From Macquaria australasica (lineage: Eukaryota > Chordata > Actinopteri > Centrarchiformes > Percichthyidae): 64,000 bases of DNA. The stretch is taken from assembly GCA_005408345.1 (NCBI GenBank), contig SEMN01000493.1:250501-314500 (forward strand), read 5' to 3'. Made by a program: the position numbers and the translations under genes. Under the pieces are notes generated by a model. The model made no database searches and had not been told where the DNA came from. It saw nothing but the letters and a program-made list of their open reading frames with translations. Shown in pieces: positions 10,744 through 22,848 of this stretch. Each line of letters begins with the position of its first letter. Within the stretch, counting starts at the first letter, position 1.

Positions 10744-11949
10744 TATTTCAAAAAGTAGTCTCACTGAGATCAAAATCTCGACGTGTGAACAACAATAAAA
10801 ATCACACAGTTCACAACAAACACACAGTTTACACACACACACACACACACAGAGAGAGTGGTTTTTACACATTAAGAAACACGATTAACAAGCAGCGTTC
10901 AATGTGCTCGAGTAATATCTTAAAACCTTCAAAAGAATCAAGGGATTCAAAACTATTTGTAACTCATTCCATTAGTGAAAGCTCAGTATTTATTAATAAT
11001 ACCGTGCTATGAATGGTATGACTTTTTATACTACTTGTCCCGTAGTATTAATAAACGTGGGTATATATAATCAGCATTGTATTCAAGTTACAGTGTGCAG
11101 CGTTACAGTTGGACAGTAGGAGGCTTCGAGGTGTCAAAGAAAGAGAGATAAACCAGCACCAGCTGCAGAGTTGCATTAAAGAAGTGACTAACTTTGGATC
11201 TATAATGCACTATTAGAAGTGAAGGATCTCCTCAGATGTTCCTCCTGGGAAGAACCAGAACTTGTAAAGCTGGTTCGGTCTGCAGTGGGCTGCTGTTTCT
11301 GTGGCTCCACATACACATTAAAGACAAAGAGCCAACTGCTGCTGAGTAAGGGGGAAACAGAAATGAAGACACACGGGGAGAAAATCATTTATACTGTAGG
11401 TGAGCTCTGGTAGATAATGTAGGGAGTTTAATAATTCATTTATTTGTTCTTGCACAAAGTTTCTCTCCTAAACTTTTATTTAGGACCTGATGTGAAGCTT
11501 GTGAGCTCCTGGAGGAACACTTCACTATAACTTCCAGCTCATTTGTTAACAGTGCTGAAGTGAAACTAATGCAAGAGATTATTAACAAACTACTCAGGTG
11601 AAAAGGGAACCGGAGTTCTTTAGGTGAAGCGGTTTCTGCTGACTCTGGGTTTGAAAGGAGTTTTCAGGACTGCAGAAGGCAGAGAAGGAAGATATCTCTC
11701 AGAAAACGACGGAGAGCTGACAAGGAAATATATGTCTTTAGGAAAAAACACAACAAACAACTTCTTTACAGTAAATGCTGATGTTTAGTCCAAAATGTTG
11801 AAGTGAGGTGATGGAAAAGAGAGAAATATGTGCTGAGAGTTTGGAATATTTGGCAGCCATTTATTGCTCTGAGCATTTTACTTTTTGCTTCATCATAAGC
11901 CAACCTGCCTCAAGAAAAACCAAACTTCTATACAGAGGAGAAACATCCC
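10744..11949. other. no gene recognised; short (CA)n
   Basis: Contains a (CA)n run near 10832-10852 and AT-rich DNA. The open frame at 11808-12524 is only the entry into the minisatellite. Confidence 0.5.
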
Positions 11950-14432
11950 CAGTCTGTACTGCAGTCTGTGTCTGTACTGTAGTCTGTGTTGCAGTCTGTA
12001 CTGCAGTCTGTGTCTGTGCTGCAGTCTGTACTGCAGTCTGTCTGTGCTGCAGTCCGTACTGCAGTCTGTGTCTGTGCTGCAGTCTGTGTCTGTGTTACAG
12101 TCTGTGTCTGTACTACAGGCTGTGTCTGTGCTGCAGCTTGTGTCTGTACTACAGTCTGTGCTGCAGCTTGTGTCTGTACTACAGTCTGTGCTGCAGTCTG
12201 TGTCTGTACTACAGTCTGTGTCTGTGCTGCAGTCTGTGTCTGTGCTGCAGTCTGTCTGTACTACAGTCTGTGCTGCAGTCTGTGTCTGTACTACAGTCTG
12301 TGTCTGTGCTGCAGCTTGTGTCTGTGCTGCAGTCTGTGTCTGTGCTGCAGTCTGTCTGTACTACAGTCTGTGCTGCAGTCTGTGTCTGTGCTACAGTCTG
12401 TTTCTGTACTACAGTCTGCGTCTGTGCTGCAGCTTGTGTCTGTACTACAGTCTGTGCTGCAGTCTGTGTCTGTGCTGCAGCCTGTGTCTGTGCTGCAGTC
12501 TGTGCCTCAGGCTGTAGTCTGTAGTCTGTACTATACAGGGTAGGTCTGTACCTATAGGCCCAGGGTTCCAGTACTCATAGTTCAGGTTCACAGGTGCTGC
12601 AGCTTGTGTCTGTACTACAGTCTGTGCTGCAGTCTGTGTCTGTACTACAGTCTGTGTCTGTGCTGCAGCTTGTGTCTGTACTACAGTCTGTGCTGCAGTC
12701 TGTGTCTGTACTACAGTCTGTGTCTGTGCTGCAGCTTGTGTCTGTGCTACAGTCTGTGTCTGTACTACAGTCTGTGTCTGTGCTGCAGCTTGTGTCTGTA
12801 CTACAGTCTGTGCTGCAGTCTGTGTCTGTGCTGCAGTCTGTCTGTACTACAGTCTGTGCTGCAGTCTGTGTCTGTACTACAGTCTGTGTCTGTGCTGCAG
12901 CTTGTGTCTGTACTACAGTCTGTGCTGCAGCCTGTGTCTGTGCTGCAGTCTGTGTCTGTGCTGCAGTCTGTGTCTGTACTGCAGTCTGTGTCTGTACTAC
13001 AGTCTGTGCTGCAGTCTGTGTCTGTACTACAGTCTGTGTCTGTACTACAGTCTGTGTCTGTGCTGCAGTCTGTGTCTGTGCTGCAGTCTGTCTGTACTAC
13101 AGTCTGTGCTGCAGTCTGTGTCTGTGCTACAGTCTGTGTCTGTGCTGCAGCTTGTGTCTGTGCTACAGTCTGTGCCTGTACTACAGTCTGTGTCTGTGCT
13201 GCAGTCTGTGTCTGTGCTGCAGTCTGTGTCTGTACTACAGTCTCTGTCTGTGCTGCAGTCTGTGTCTGTGCTGCAGCTTGTGTCTGTACTACAGTCTGTG
13301 CTGCAGCCTGTGTCTGTGCTGCAGTCTGTGTCTGTGCTGCAGTCTGTGTCTGTACTACAGTCTGTGTCTGTACTACAGTCTGTGTCTGTGCTGCAGCTTG
13401 TGTCTGTACTACAGTCTGTGTCTGTACTACAGTCTGTGTCTGTGCTGCAGCTTGTGTCTGTACTACAGTCTGTGCTGCAGTCTGTGTCTGTACTACAGTC
13501 TGTGTCTGTGCTGCAGCTTGTGTCTGTACTACAGTCTGTGCTGCAGTTCAGTCTGTACTCACAGTCTGTGTCTGTGTTGCAGCTTGTGTTCCAGCAGTCT
13601 GTGTCTGGTACTTCACAGTCTGTGTCTGTGCTGCAGCTTGTGTCTGTACTACAGTCTGTGCTGCAGTCTGTGTCTGTACTACAGTCTGTGTCTGTGCTGC
13701 AGCTTGTGTCTGTACTACAGTCTGTGCTGCAGTCTGTGTCTGTACTACAGTCTGTGTCTGTGCTGCAGTCTGTGTCTGTGCTGCAGTCTGTCTGTACTAC
13801 AGTCTGTGCTGCAGTCTGTGTCTGTACTACAGTCTGTGTCTGTGCTGCAGCTTGTGTCTGTACTACAGTCTGTGCTGCAGCCTGTGTCTGTGCTGCAGCC
13901 TGTGTCTGTGCTGCAGTCTGTGTCTGTACTGCAGTCTGTGTCTGTACTACAGTCTGTGTCTGTGCTGCAGTCTGTGTCTGTGCTGCAGTCTGTCTGTACT
14001 ACAGTCTGTGCTGCAGTCTGTGTCTGTACTACAGTCTGTGTCTGTACTACAGTCTGTGTCTGTGCTGCAGTCTGTGTCTGTGCTGCAGTCTGTCTGTACT
14101 ACAGTCTGTGCTGCAGTCTGTGTCTGTACTACAGTCTGTGTCTGTGCTGCAGTCTGTCTGTACTACAGTCTGTGCTGCAGTCTGTGTCTGTACTACAGTC
14201 TGTGTCTGTGCTGCAGTCTGTGTCTGTACTGCAGTCTGTGTCTGTACTACAGTCTGTGCTGCAGCCTGTGTCTGTGCTGCAGTCTGTGTCTGTACTACAG
14301 TCTGTGTCTGTGCTGCAGTCTGTGTCTGTACTACAGTCTGTGTCTGTGCTGCAGCCTGTGTCTGTGCTGCAGCCTGTGTCTGTGCTGCAGCTTGTGTCTG
14401 TACTACAGTCTGTGCTGCAGTCTGTGTCTGCG
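11950..14432. repeat. 2.5-kb minisatellite of CTRCAG/TCTGTG units
   Basis: Tandem array built from CTRCAG separated by TCTGTGTCTGTR (18-bp unit), TCTGTG (12-bp unit) or TCTGTCTGTR (16-bp unit), plus a CTTGTGTCTGTR variant. Unit order changes irregularly and larger blocks recur, such as the pattern 12-18-18 repeated many times. The array is interrupted by a non-repeat segment at about 12525-12594 and a degenerate zone at about 13549-13622. No unit contains a plus-strand stop, so all three forward frames are open for up to 634 codons, encoding monotonous Cys/Val, Ser/Leu/Gln or Leu/Cys/Tyr strings. I consider these artefacts of the repeat. Confidence 0.95.
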
Positions 14433-17187
14433 CCCTTTTTAAACCCGTGGCCTTGTGTTAGATGGAGCGGGACCAGGAGGAAGCCCGTAGTGAATTAGTG
14501 TGTATTGCGGCTGGGACGGCGGCCATTGAGTCAAGTCAGTTTTCTCAGTCTCACATATGTTCAAGGGGTTTTACAGTCTGTACAGCATCCAGCTCCCTCT
14601 GTGCTTTGAGCCTCCATTCAGACAAAAACCCTTTTACCCTTTGACCTCTGCAACAGAAATATTTCCCCCGAGCCTACGTTGGTTTGTTTGCTTATTGTGA
14701 TGTCACTTCCTGGAGTATCTTCACATGCTTCATATCACTAAAATCTGTACAACCAGAGCTAAAAGTCTAAGTCAATAAACCAGAATGACTGATACAATGA
14801 TTGAAACTGTGTCATAAATTAAAACGGCACCACCGCGCGTTGTCACCACGTTTTGCACCGCACATAACGTAATGACGTCATCAACTTGCGACACGAGCGT
14901 ACAACGTGACGACACAGAGGACAGAAGTCTGAGCTTTCATCTGCAAAAAGAATGAATTCTCTATCTGTTATGGTTTTTATTTTAGGTGAATTTAAACAGC
15001 ATTATGCAAACGACAACCTTCCGTGACCAGTTCAGGGACGTCCACAGGAGCTCTGTTTTCAGATGGTTAACAGGAATCCTTCTTCAGGACGGACAGACAG
15101 GAAACAGATGTCGCGTGTACAGAACAGACCAACATAGTGAAATTACAGTATAGACACTCAGTTATAGACTGTTCTCCGTTCTATCTATTCTAATTTAGGA
15201 GCAGGAAATGACATCACATCCAGTTTCTAACAGCAGTGGACACTGTCACACACACACACACACGAGTCCACAAAGGTTTTCGTTCTGTCAGTGAACTCTT
15301 GCAGTGATTCAAGTCTCGGAGCTTGTTGTTTCCTGCAGGACATTTTCTTTCAATTTTCGAGGCGACAGAAAGACTTGAAGATAAAAATCTGCCCCAAACT
15401 CAAACTTCCTCTCAGACTGCTGAGGAGGCTTTTTCCACCTTCTTCTTCTTCCTCCTCTTTTGCTCTTTTTGGGTTTTCCATGCTTTTCCTCTGAAGTGGC
15501 TGACTTTGTGTTCGCTCGCATGTGTGTGTGTGTGTGTGGGTGGAAGAGATGAGTTGTTTGTGCCATGCTCCTTTAAATCAAAGGCAAGGGGAAGGCTGTG
15601 CTTTAATCATATTTCACGCCGACCTCACTTATCTTCCTGTTGTTTAAGGCCTGTCACTGCAGATATATCAGCCTCTGTTTGACTGCTACAGTATGGGGAG
15701 TTCAGAGGCTACACACACACACAGAAATACACACAGCCCAGAGTGTATGCATATTCTGTATTCATGTACTCACACACACACAGTGAACAAATGATGTAAA
15801 CAACAGAAGTCCAGGTGTGGACGACAGCCTGTTCGGATCTTGTACCGCGGGACCATGGGATGTAAAGACGCCATTTTCTTTGGAAATGCAGAGGTCTAAC
15901 ATTCCTCACATTTCTGCAGCGAGCAGGAGGTCAGACCTGCCCTTCATAAACTGTTTCTGTGACAGCCAAAAGAAAAGCAGCAGCCTGAAGGTTACAGCGA
16001 CCAGCTTCTGACCCCAAAGCTGCTGATTCAAACTCCACACAGCGATTCAGCAGCCTGCCGAACCCAACCCGAGTCCGAGAGAGTAGCAACTGAACCTGAC
16101 AGGTTGTTTTCTGTCTGTTTTTATGGCAGTTATGCCAAACGCAGTTAATGTAAGCTGAAGCTGAATTTCCCTGCATGGACCTTCTGTAGTTTTTTAAACT
16201 TCCTCGATGACGTCGTCCATCTTTAGCTAGGTTACGTGGAGATTTACTGCCCGTGTGTTGTGTTCATGCGTTGGAAAGTTCTTTCTTTGTGTTGACTCGT
16301 CAGCTAGATAAGTCCTCTGTTGATCCCTTACTCTGGAAATTAGGATGCATTAAATAATCCTGATCAATACATACGATCAAAGATAATGTGAACAGCTGGT
16401 AAAATAAACAAAGTGACAATATGCATTGATTACTGTGAGTATAAAGGAATTCTTTAAACTTTATTTTTCACAATTGCATTTATATTAACAATTTGGATGT
16501 GATGAAAGGCTTCGAGTGTCTGGAAAGTTTTGGTTTAGGTACCTTGAAAGTGCTTGACTTCCTGTTGCAGGCTGAATACACACTGCAGTCCCAAGTGTCT
16601 TCTCTTCAGCCAATATTTATATTCAGAAGCAGGAAACTTGAGTTTTGGGCTCCATCACTTTGCAGATGTGCAACACGACGTCAGATCTTATCTATCAACA
16701 CTTCAGATGAACTGCTCATTTACATCTGTCGTCTTATTGGCCGTTTCCACTGTAGGAACGTTTTCATGGCGGTTTCGTTCTAAAGCAGAAATAAAAAACC
16801 ATCAAACATTCAGCAGATCCTCAGCTGTGGAGCGAGGTGCTCCGACTCAGTACAGAGAACATCTGAATCACTGAGCTGTTGTCTCATGTGGAAAACACTG
16901 CCACTGGTTCTCAGTCCTTTAATTAACAACTAATTAATACTAATGAACTTCAGGTGAACTCCAGCTGTGTTGGAGTTTATTTCCTCTGGCTGCTCTAGTT
17001 CCTGGGACTGTTTGATCAACGAGAGCTAGGAAATACCTACTGAACACAAACTTAAATGTCCCTCCGGAGTGAAATCTTTAAATGCTGTTTGACCAGCAAA
17101 GACTGAGCAGTGAGTCCTGCTGAACATTCAGCCGTCTCCAAAATCTGACCTCCAACCAGAGGCCATAATATTACCAACAGAGTTCTG
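14433..17187. other. no gene recognised
   Basis: Contains short (CA)n/(TG)n runs near 15249, 15524 and 15712 and AT-rich DNA. The segment about 16740-17040 has wording like degraded teleost DNA transposons (CCGTTTCCACTGTAGGAACG) without definable ends. No convincing exon. Confidence 0.4.
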
Positions 17188-17793
17188 CAGGAACGAGTCC
17201 TAACACCCTGAAGTGAGTTAGCATGTTAGCATGTTAGCTCTTCCTGTTCCCTCGTCTGGAAGTCAGTGGGTTTCTTCAATGGGTTTTTGGTTCCTGAAAT
17301 AAGGTCTGTGGTTAACACAAGCGTTTTGTTCTACGACATAAACTACGTCAGTAAATCCTCCACTGGTGAGTTCTGAAGCTTCTCCGTGTCTTAAAAAAGT
17401 CGGTTGCTAACAAGAGTCTAAATGAGACTCCAGAGGCTGTCGGGGACATTAAACACAGAAACTCATCGACTCACTCGTCCTCCTTTACAGCCTCGTTGGG
17501 TTTATACTGCAAACTGTTCTAACTCAAACTTTCCCAAAGGCTTTTGTAGAAGAGGTCAGTGCTGGAAGCTCAGTGGTGGAGACGCTGAAGTCATGTGACC
17601 GTGGTGTAGCTGGTTTACAGCCTAACTTCAGCTCTTTACTGCTGGAGGTTGACTTTACGCTTCAAACATCATAAAGTGGTGTTCATCTGTGAAGATTATC
17701 TTGCTGAACAAAACGTGTAAGAATCATAAACTTTGGTTTTCTGCAATAATCCGAAATCCAATGGAAACATCAATTGGCTTTTTGTGGAGGGAA
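17188..17793 (+). repeat. dispersed repeat, copy 2 (empty site for the LTR)
   Basis: Direct copy of 3996-5009 without the LTR. At 17569-17573 it has a single CTCAG where copy 1 has LTR-flanking duplicates. It therefore represents the pre-insertion state at the orthologous position of the repeat. Confidence 0.8.
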
Positions 17794-17857
17794 CCAGGGC
17801 GATGCTGACTTCCTGTTGGACTACAAAAATATGTCATCCCTGCAGTCATAGCTGTGC

Positions 17858-17859
<2 letters not shown>

Positions 17860-17890
<31 letters not shown>
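17860..17890. repeat. (TG)n microsatellite
   Basis: About 15 TG units. It is complementary to the (CA)n at 17998-18057 about 110 bases downstream. Confidence 0.95.
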
Positions 17891-17893
<3 letters not shown>

Positions 17894-17997
17894 CTTTGTC
17901 TCCTTTCTGGTCATTTCAGCTGCTGTCATGTGACCAGGGCACAACATGTTTGTTGTATGATGGATCGTCGTCTTGGGACTGAACAAATGGAGCTGAA

Positions 17998-18014
17998 CAC
18001 ACACACACACACAC

Positions 18015-18057
<43 letters not shown>
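17998..18057. repeat. (CA)n microsatellite
   Basis: About 30 CA units with one CG interruption. Confidence 0.95.
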
Positions 18058-18059
<2 letters not shown>

Positions 18060-18215
18060 CGTGTTCCCATCACTTCAGAGGACATTACACTGACATTTCC
18101 TGGACACTCACCCTAACCTTAAAATGGAATGATTCACGTTATGGGGACTTGTGTTTTGTCCCCAAAAGGAAGGCGAGTCCCCACAATGTGACTGTGTAAA
18201 CAGATTTATGTCAAC
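18058..18215 (+). repeat. (CA)n-linked teleost spacer repeat
   Basis: Holds the words GGACACTCACCCTAACC and TTTTGTCCCCAAAAGG followed by GTCCCCACAATGTG, a combination I know as recurring beside (CA)n in fish introns. It is bracketed by (CA)n at 17998 and 18231. No coding content is evident. Confidence 0.4.
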
Positions 18216-18230
18216 ATGAGTAATACATAT

Positions 18231-18270
18231 CCACACACACACACACACTCACACACACACACACACACAC
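18231..18270. repeat. (CA)n microsatellite
   Basis: About 20 CA units with one CT interruption. Confidence 0.95.
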
Positions 18271-20755
18271 CAAGAACAGAAAAACCATCTTACACCAAAA
18301 AGGTGAATTACTACAAAGAAACAACAGGGACACAGTGATGGCCACCATCAATTTAATGGAAGAGAAAAACCAACATGTGAACTTTTACAGTGCTGACATC
18401 ATCAACATCATCTCTCGGTGTCCGGCCGGCGGCACCACACTGCTCATGTTTCAGGAAACAACAGACACAGAGAACCTCCGAACATCTTGTTCCACACAGA
18501 ACACAGGTACAGTTAGATATATTTCTAACTTCCAGGTGTCAGGATGGGTCTGAGAAAAGGCACGCACTGTAAAACTTAACTAAACAAGATAAAAATCTAA
18601 ATCAAATAAAATCTCTTCGACATCCGTTCGCCTTTGCCTCTGTTCATACAGTGATCGTCACTGTAAAAGCCCTTTGTTATGTGATTGTTATTATGGGTAA
18701 CACTTCACTTTTAACATCCACATCACCTCCACCTGCTGCACTCTGGACCCGATGCTCCGTGTTTGTTTGATACGTCTTCAATGCGTCTTATTATTTCACT
18801 CCACCTCTTTTTCATTTCTGATTAATGTGTTAAATGCCTCCTCCTGCATCAATAATTCAGCTGCAGTCCGGCCGGAGTTCACCTGGTGAAATGCACTGGA
18901 TGCAGGAGTTACAATGTTTCCTGAATGAGGGGTCGGTCCCACCCCCTCTCTCTGATTGGCTGGACATTGGAGAGTGAAGTTAAAGAGGCGGGTCATTTTG
19001 TGGCAGAAGGCGATTACCTCCATTTCTCATAGAAGTGAATGGGAACAACATCCAGTCTGACTGCAGCATTAGACATACAGATTATAATAATATTATGTAA
19101 AGCAGGTGAGAGTTGACTTTATCTGTAACGCGTTACAGTAACACGCATGTTTTCTCATGCTACGTAAACACCATCATGACATCGGCATGTGGGCGGTGCA
19201 GCACTAAACATCCCTGAGGAATATCAGCAGGAGCCGTCCACTCTGCAGGGAACGGCAGCCGGAAAACCGGTTCAGCACCAAATAAGTAAAAATGAAGATC
19301 CAGAGGCATTTTTGGAATATAAAGTTGTGTTTGTATGTTGTCTTCATGTATCTGTTCTTCATCAGTTAGCACAGTTTTCACATGCTGCTTCAGCGCCAAA
19401 GCACAGGTACCACCAGTGGCTCATTTGGAACACATGTTACATTAGTAACTGCCGAGATTTGCTTGTCTCTTTGCTTTCCCAGAATGCCACCAAACAGGAA
19501 GAGCGGGTCAGAGTTATATTCTAAACCAGATGAGGGTTGTAACTCCCATCAATCAAATTCTCTAACTACGAAGGTGTAATCAGTGTACCTGCCAACCAGG
19601 AAGGACACCAATACACCAACTGTACATATGTAATATGATTATTGTGGCACTGGGTGTTTGAAAAGACAGGAAAATATTAGCCCCCCCCCCAACATTTTTG
19701 AATTCAGTAAAAACTAAGGCCTCAAAAACATGATATACGTTACATTGTCACTGGGATGTGTGTTTATTTTATTCCTGCTAATCACAACATGTTCAGTAGA
19801 TGGCACTCTATGCATTATACTACGGCATCAGTAGCTGGCGCCAGTAGAGTAGTAGAAGCCGTCAGTACGTGATGAGTGAGTTCCAGTATGCACGCAACAG
19901 AGAGCGCTTCTGACCTGCACTATATTTTCATATTTTCAACAGAAATGAAATGTGTCGCACCAGAGTGAGCTTTGCATCATTCTTGCATGTGTAACATTAT
20001 GTTTTATACATTATCTGATCCTTGGTATGAAATCAATGTGAAAACAGCTGCCTGACTGAAGTACTGTTCACATGAAAACTATCAGTTTAATGCTGTTTGT
20101 CAGACGTGTTATAACCGAAGCTCACGCTGTTATAACTGAGACTCACATGTGCTTCAGCTGTAACATCGCACAGCGTCCACTTTCAGTTTAATTGGGTACG
20201 ATGAGTCTGTGCTTCAGCTGACTGTGTGATGAGCTGCTGGTCAGTGTGGCCCTGAGATCTCTACAATACTACATTTGCTGTGGTTTGAGTGTCAGACACA
20301 TTCTCCAAAGGTCTGTATTCACCATGCCTGTCCTCACAGCGTTGTGTGTGAGACAAACCTCTGGCCCTCGCCTCTGAGGAGTGACCATGAGAGCTGCCAT
20401 GTCGTGTGTGCAAAACTAACCTCGCTCAAATGAAAATGCATCCGGCCTTTTCACTGAAGAGAACTCAATCAAAACTCGTAAAACCCAATGAATAACACCA
20501 AGCCTTTATCTGCGCTGCACCTCTGATGCACCAAGGCCTCGGGAGCCCATTCATGCTTTCATCCAAACTATCGAGCTGAGCCCAAAAACTCACAAACAAA
20601 ATACTCACCTCGTCCATCATGAATCAAATCTGCAGCAGAGTTAGTGGTATCGTAATACAAACGTTTTCTCCCCCTGAAGAGTTACTTGTTATTTGTAGAC
20701 CTCAGTTGAGTTTGTAGTATCCAACCGAGTTTAGTTTTTTCTCACCAGCATGAGT
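18271..20755. other. no gene recognised
   Basis: Holds a 10-base C run at 19681-19690 and only short overlapping frames. The frame at about 19189-19524 contains the phrase DPEAFLEY, slightly reminiscent of Gypsy gag, but that is not enough to call. Confidence 0.45.
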
Positions 20756-20995
20756 TAAGTTAACCTTTATTGATCCCCGTAGGGAAATTCATTCTCTGCA
20801 TTTGACCCATCCTAAGTGTTAGGAGCAGCGACTGTGCAGCACCCGGGGACCAACTCCAGTTCTAAGCCAGGGGCACTGACAGGAGAATTAACCTAACATA
20901 CATGTTTTGATGGCAGGGGAAACCAGAGAACCCGGAGGAAACCCACGCAAACACGGGGAGAATATGCAAACTCCTCACAGACACGCCCTGCCTTT
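20756..20995 (+). repeat. teleost interspersed repeat, unclassified
   Basis: Begins ACCTTTATTGATCCCCGTAG, passes CACCCGGGGACCAACTCC, and ends near GGAGGAAACCCACGCAAACA. This string of conserved phrases recurs across teleost genomes as an interspersed repeat. No frame or termini are clear here. Confidence 0.55.
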
Positions 20996-21008
20996 TTATG
21001 GATACCAC

Positions 21009-21180
21009 CTTGGTCCAGACTGAAATATCTCAACAACTTGTAAACACATTCATGGTCCCCAGAGGATGAATCCTACTGACCTTCCATCTAGCACCATGAT
21101 CAGGTCAACATGTTAATGTGTCCAATACCAAATACCTGCAGAACTGATGACATTCCCATCAGCCTCAGCTGGACTGTGTT
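21009..21180 (+). repeat. TAGC-rich dispersed repeat, copy 2
   Basis: Starts at the CCAGACTGAAATATCTCAAC block and carries ATCAGGTCAACATGTTAATG and CCCATCAGCCTCAGCTGG, as in the copies at 45.0 and 60.2 kb. Diverged, and truncated before the TAGC-rich tail. Confidence 0.7.
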
Positions 21181-21405
21181 CAGTGTGGCTTGTAGATTTA
21201 AAAAGTGGAAGATTGTCTGCAGCTGCAGCAGGAGGTTTGAAACATCTGGTGAGGCGACTGTATTTAGAAGTCCAGCCACCAACATGGCACCCCAACACAA
21301 CCTGCATGACTGTGTGTGTTTGTGATGACAGATTCAAGCATCGTCCCTGACTGGACCTGGACCTGTCTGTTTCTCAGGACCCGACAGCTGGGAGTCCTAC
21401 ACAAT

Positions 21406-21436
<31 letters not shown>

Positions 21437-22848
21437 GCTGAGCTTGCTAACAGATAAACAGAAGCTGATGTTACCTCCAGCTGTGGAGTCACAAGGGTTA
21501 ATGAGACAAACAGACTCTTCAGGGTTAAACTTGTGACGGACTCACAGTGACTGAGGGAAGTTTTCAGTTTGCCTCCAGACAGCTGCTTACCTGACTGACA
21601 TCCAGCTGACGACTTCCAGTAGCTTCACTGAGGGTAACAAATGTTCAGATCAGCTACATGGAGCCAAATTCAATACATGCGATCGGATTATCAAGACAAT
21701 AGATCGATTGTGGGAGACTTTGGTACTGTTTGGGTTAGTGAGACTTTGCTGTGTAGTCCTTACAGCCCGTTAGGGAGAACAACAGCAAGTCCTGCTCTAA
21801 TGTTGCTCGGATCTGATAACAACATGCATAGAAGAGATACAACCACGTTTTGTTCATAAGGACCAGAGCTGATTGACATATTTATTCCAGTGAGTTTTGA
21901 TATTCTGTTAGACTACAAACATTGATCTATAATCACTTTTGAGACAGAGACTGATAAATCCATCTTTCCACCATCACCACCCTCACAGGCCGGCGGGAGA
22001 GAAGCTGAGGTAAGGGAGGCTTTACCCAGCCTTTATGTTACCACCACAGCCCGAGTACAACTTACCAGCTTTGATGCACTTCAGCATCAGCCTGAAGGCG
22101 ATGCAGCAGCAGGTTGCTCTGTTTTTAGGATCACCACGAGGTGAAGTGAAGGAGGCTCGACTGTACGACAGCCTCTGTATCTGTCTTCATATCGTAATGT
22201 TTCCCTCTGTTCTCCACTGGGCTGGTAGGCCATCACAGCACTGCTCCTTAACCACTCAGCCATCTCTTCTTCATGACTTATTGAACAGGCTGGTCAGTGT
22301 TGTTTCCTGTGTTGCTAGTGATGGTAGTGAAAGCCATTTGTCACAACAAGGTCACCTTCACTGGAGGAAAACTGAAGGAAAAAAAGGATGTCAAGAAATA
22401 AATGATTGCCACCTTGATCCCAGCTGGGCACCAATCTTCCCCTCACCCCCTTTTGAAAAGCTGCGGCAGCACGAACAGCCACTGAAATCCATACATTTCA
22501 AAGAAACAGTCATTGTTCCCCGAGATTAATACGTCTTGCCGGTAGTAATACAGGAAAGCTTGATGTACCTGTCAAAAGTGAGCAGAAAAATAAACGACAG
22601 AGAAAAGAAACACAAGTTTGAAAATTATCTGTGTGTAGCAAAGTGCACGAGCTGTGTCGAGCTGCCTCTGGGCCTGATCTCTGTAATATTGGAGGAAAAT
22701 GAATCCTGTTCTGTGTTTACAGCTCTGCTGTTCACACGCTACCTGTGCAGAGGACTTACCATGGATTTTAGCTTTTTACTAGAAGAAATTTCAAACACTA
22801 TTTTTGTGATAAAGATGCCTCCAGTTCGAAGCAGTTGTCCAAAAATCC
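21181..22848. other. no gene recognised
   Basis: Two moderately long plus frames (22035-22529 and 22536-22949) are adjacent. Their translations show no family features, and the second runs into the inverted-duplication arm, so I do not call them genes. A short (CA)n lies near 21408. Confidence 0.4.

Noticed and set aside
11950..14432. The repeat array considered as a CRISPR-like array
   Set aside because: There are no unique spacers. Units are directly abutting variants of one sequence, in a vertebrate genome.
12594..14498. Open frames of 634, 612 and 519 codons encoding Cys/Val/Thr or Leu/Cys/Ser/Tyr repeats
   Set aside because: All three forward frames are open at once and each is a translation of the same tandem repeat. 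Frame rotation by 16-bp units and the lack of flanking domains argue against a protein.
14869..14882. TGACGTCA palindrome considered as a CREB site with promoter
   Set aside because: A single 8-mer without exon, CpG island or other promoter support.
19189..19524. Frame with DPEAFLEY resembling Gypsy gag
   Set aside because: A single short phrase. No zinc knuckle, protease or LTR nearby.
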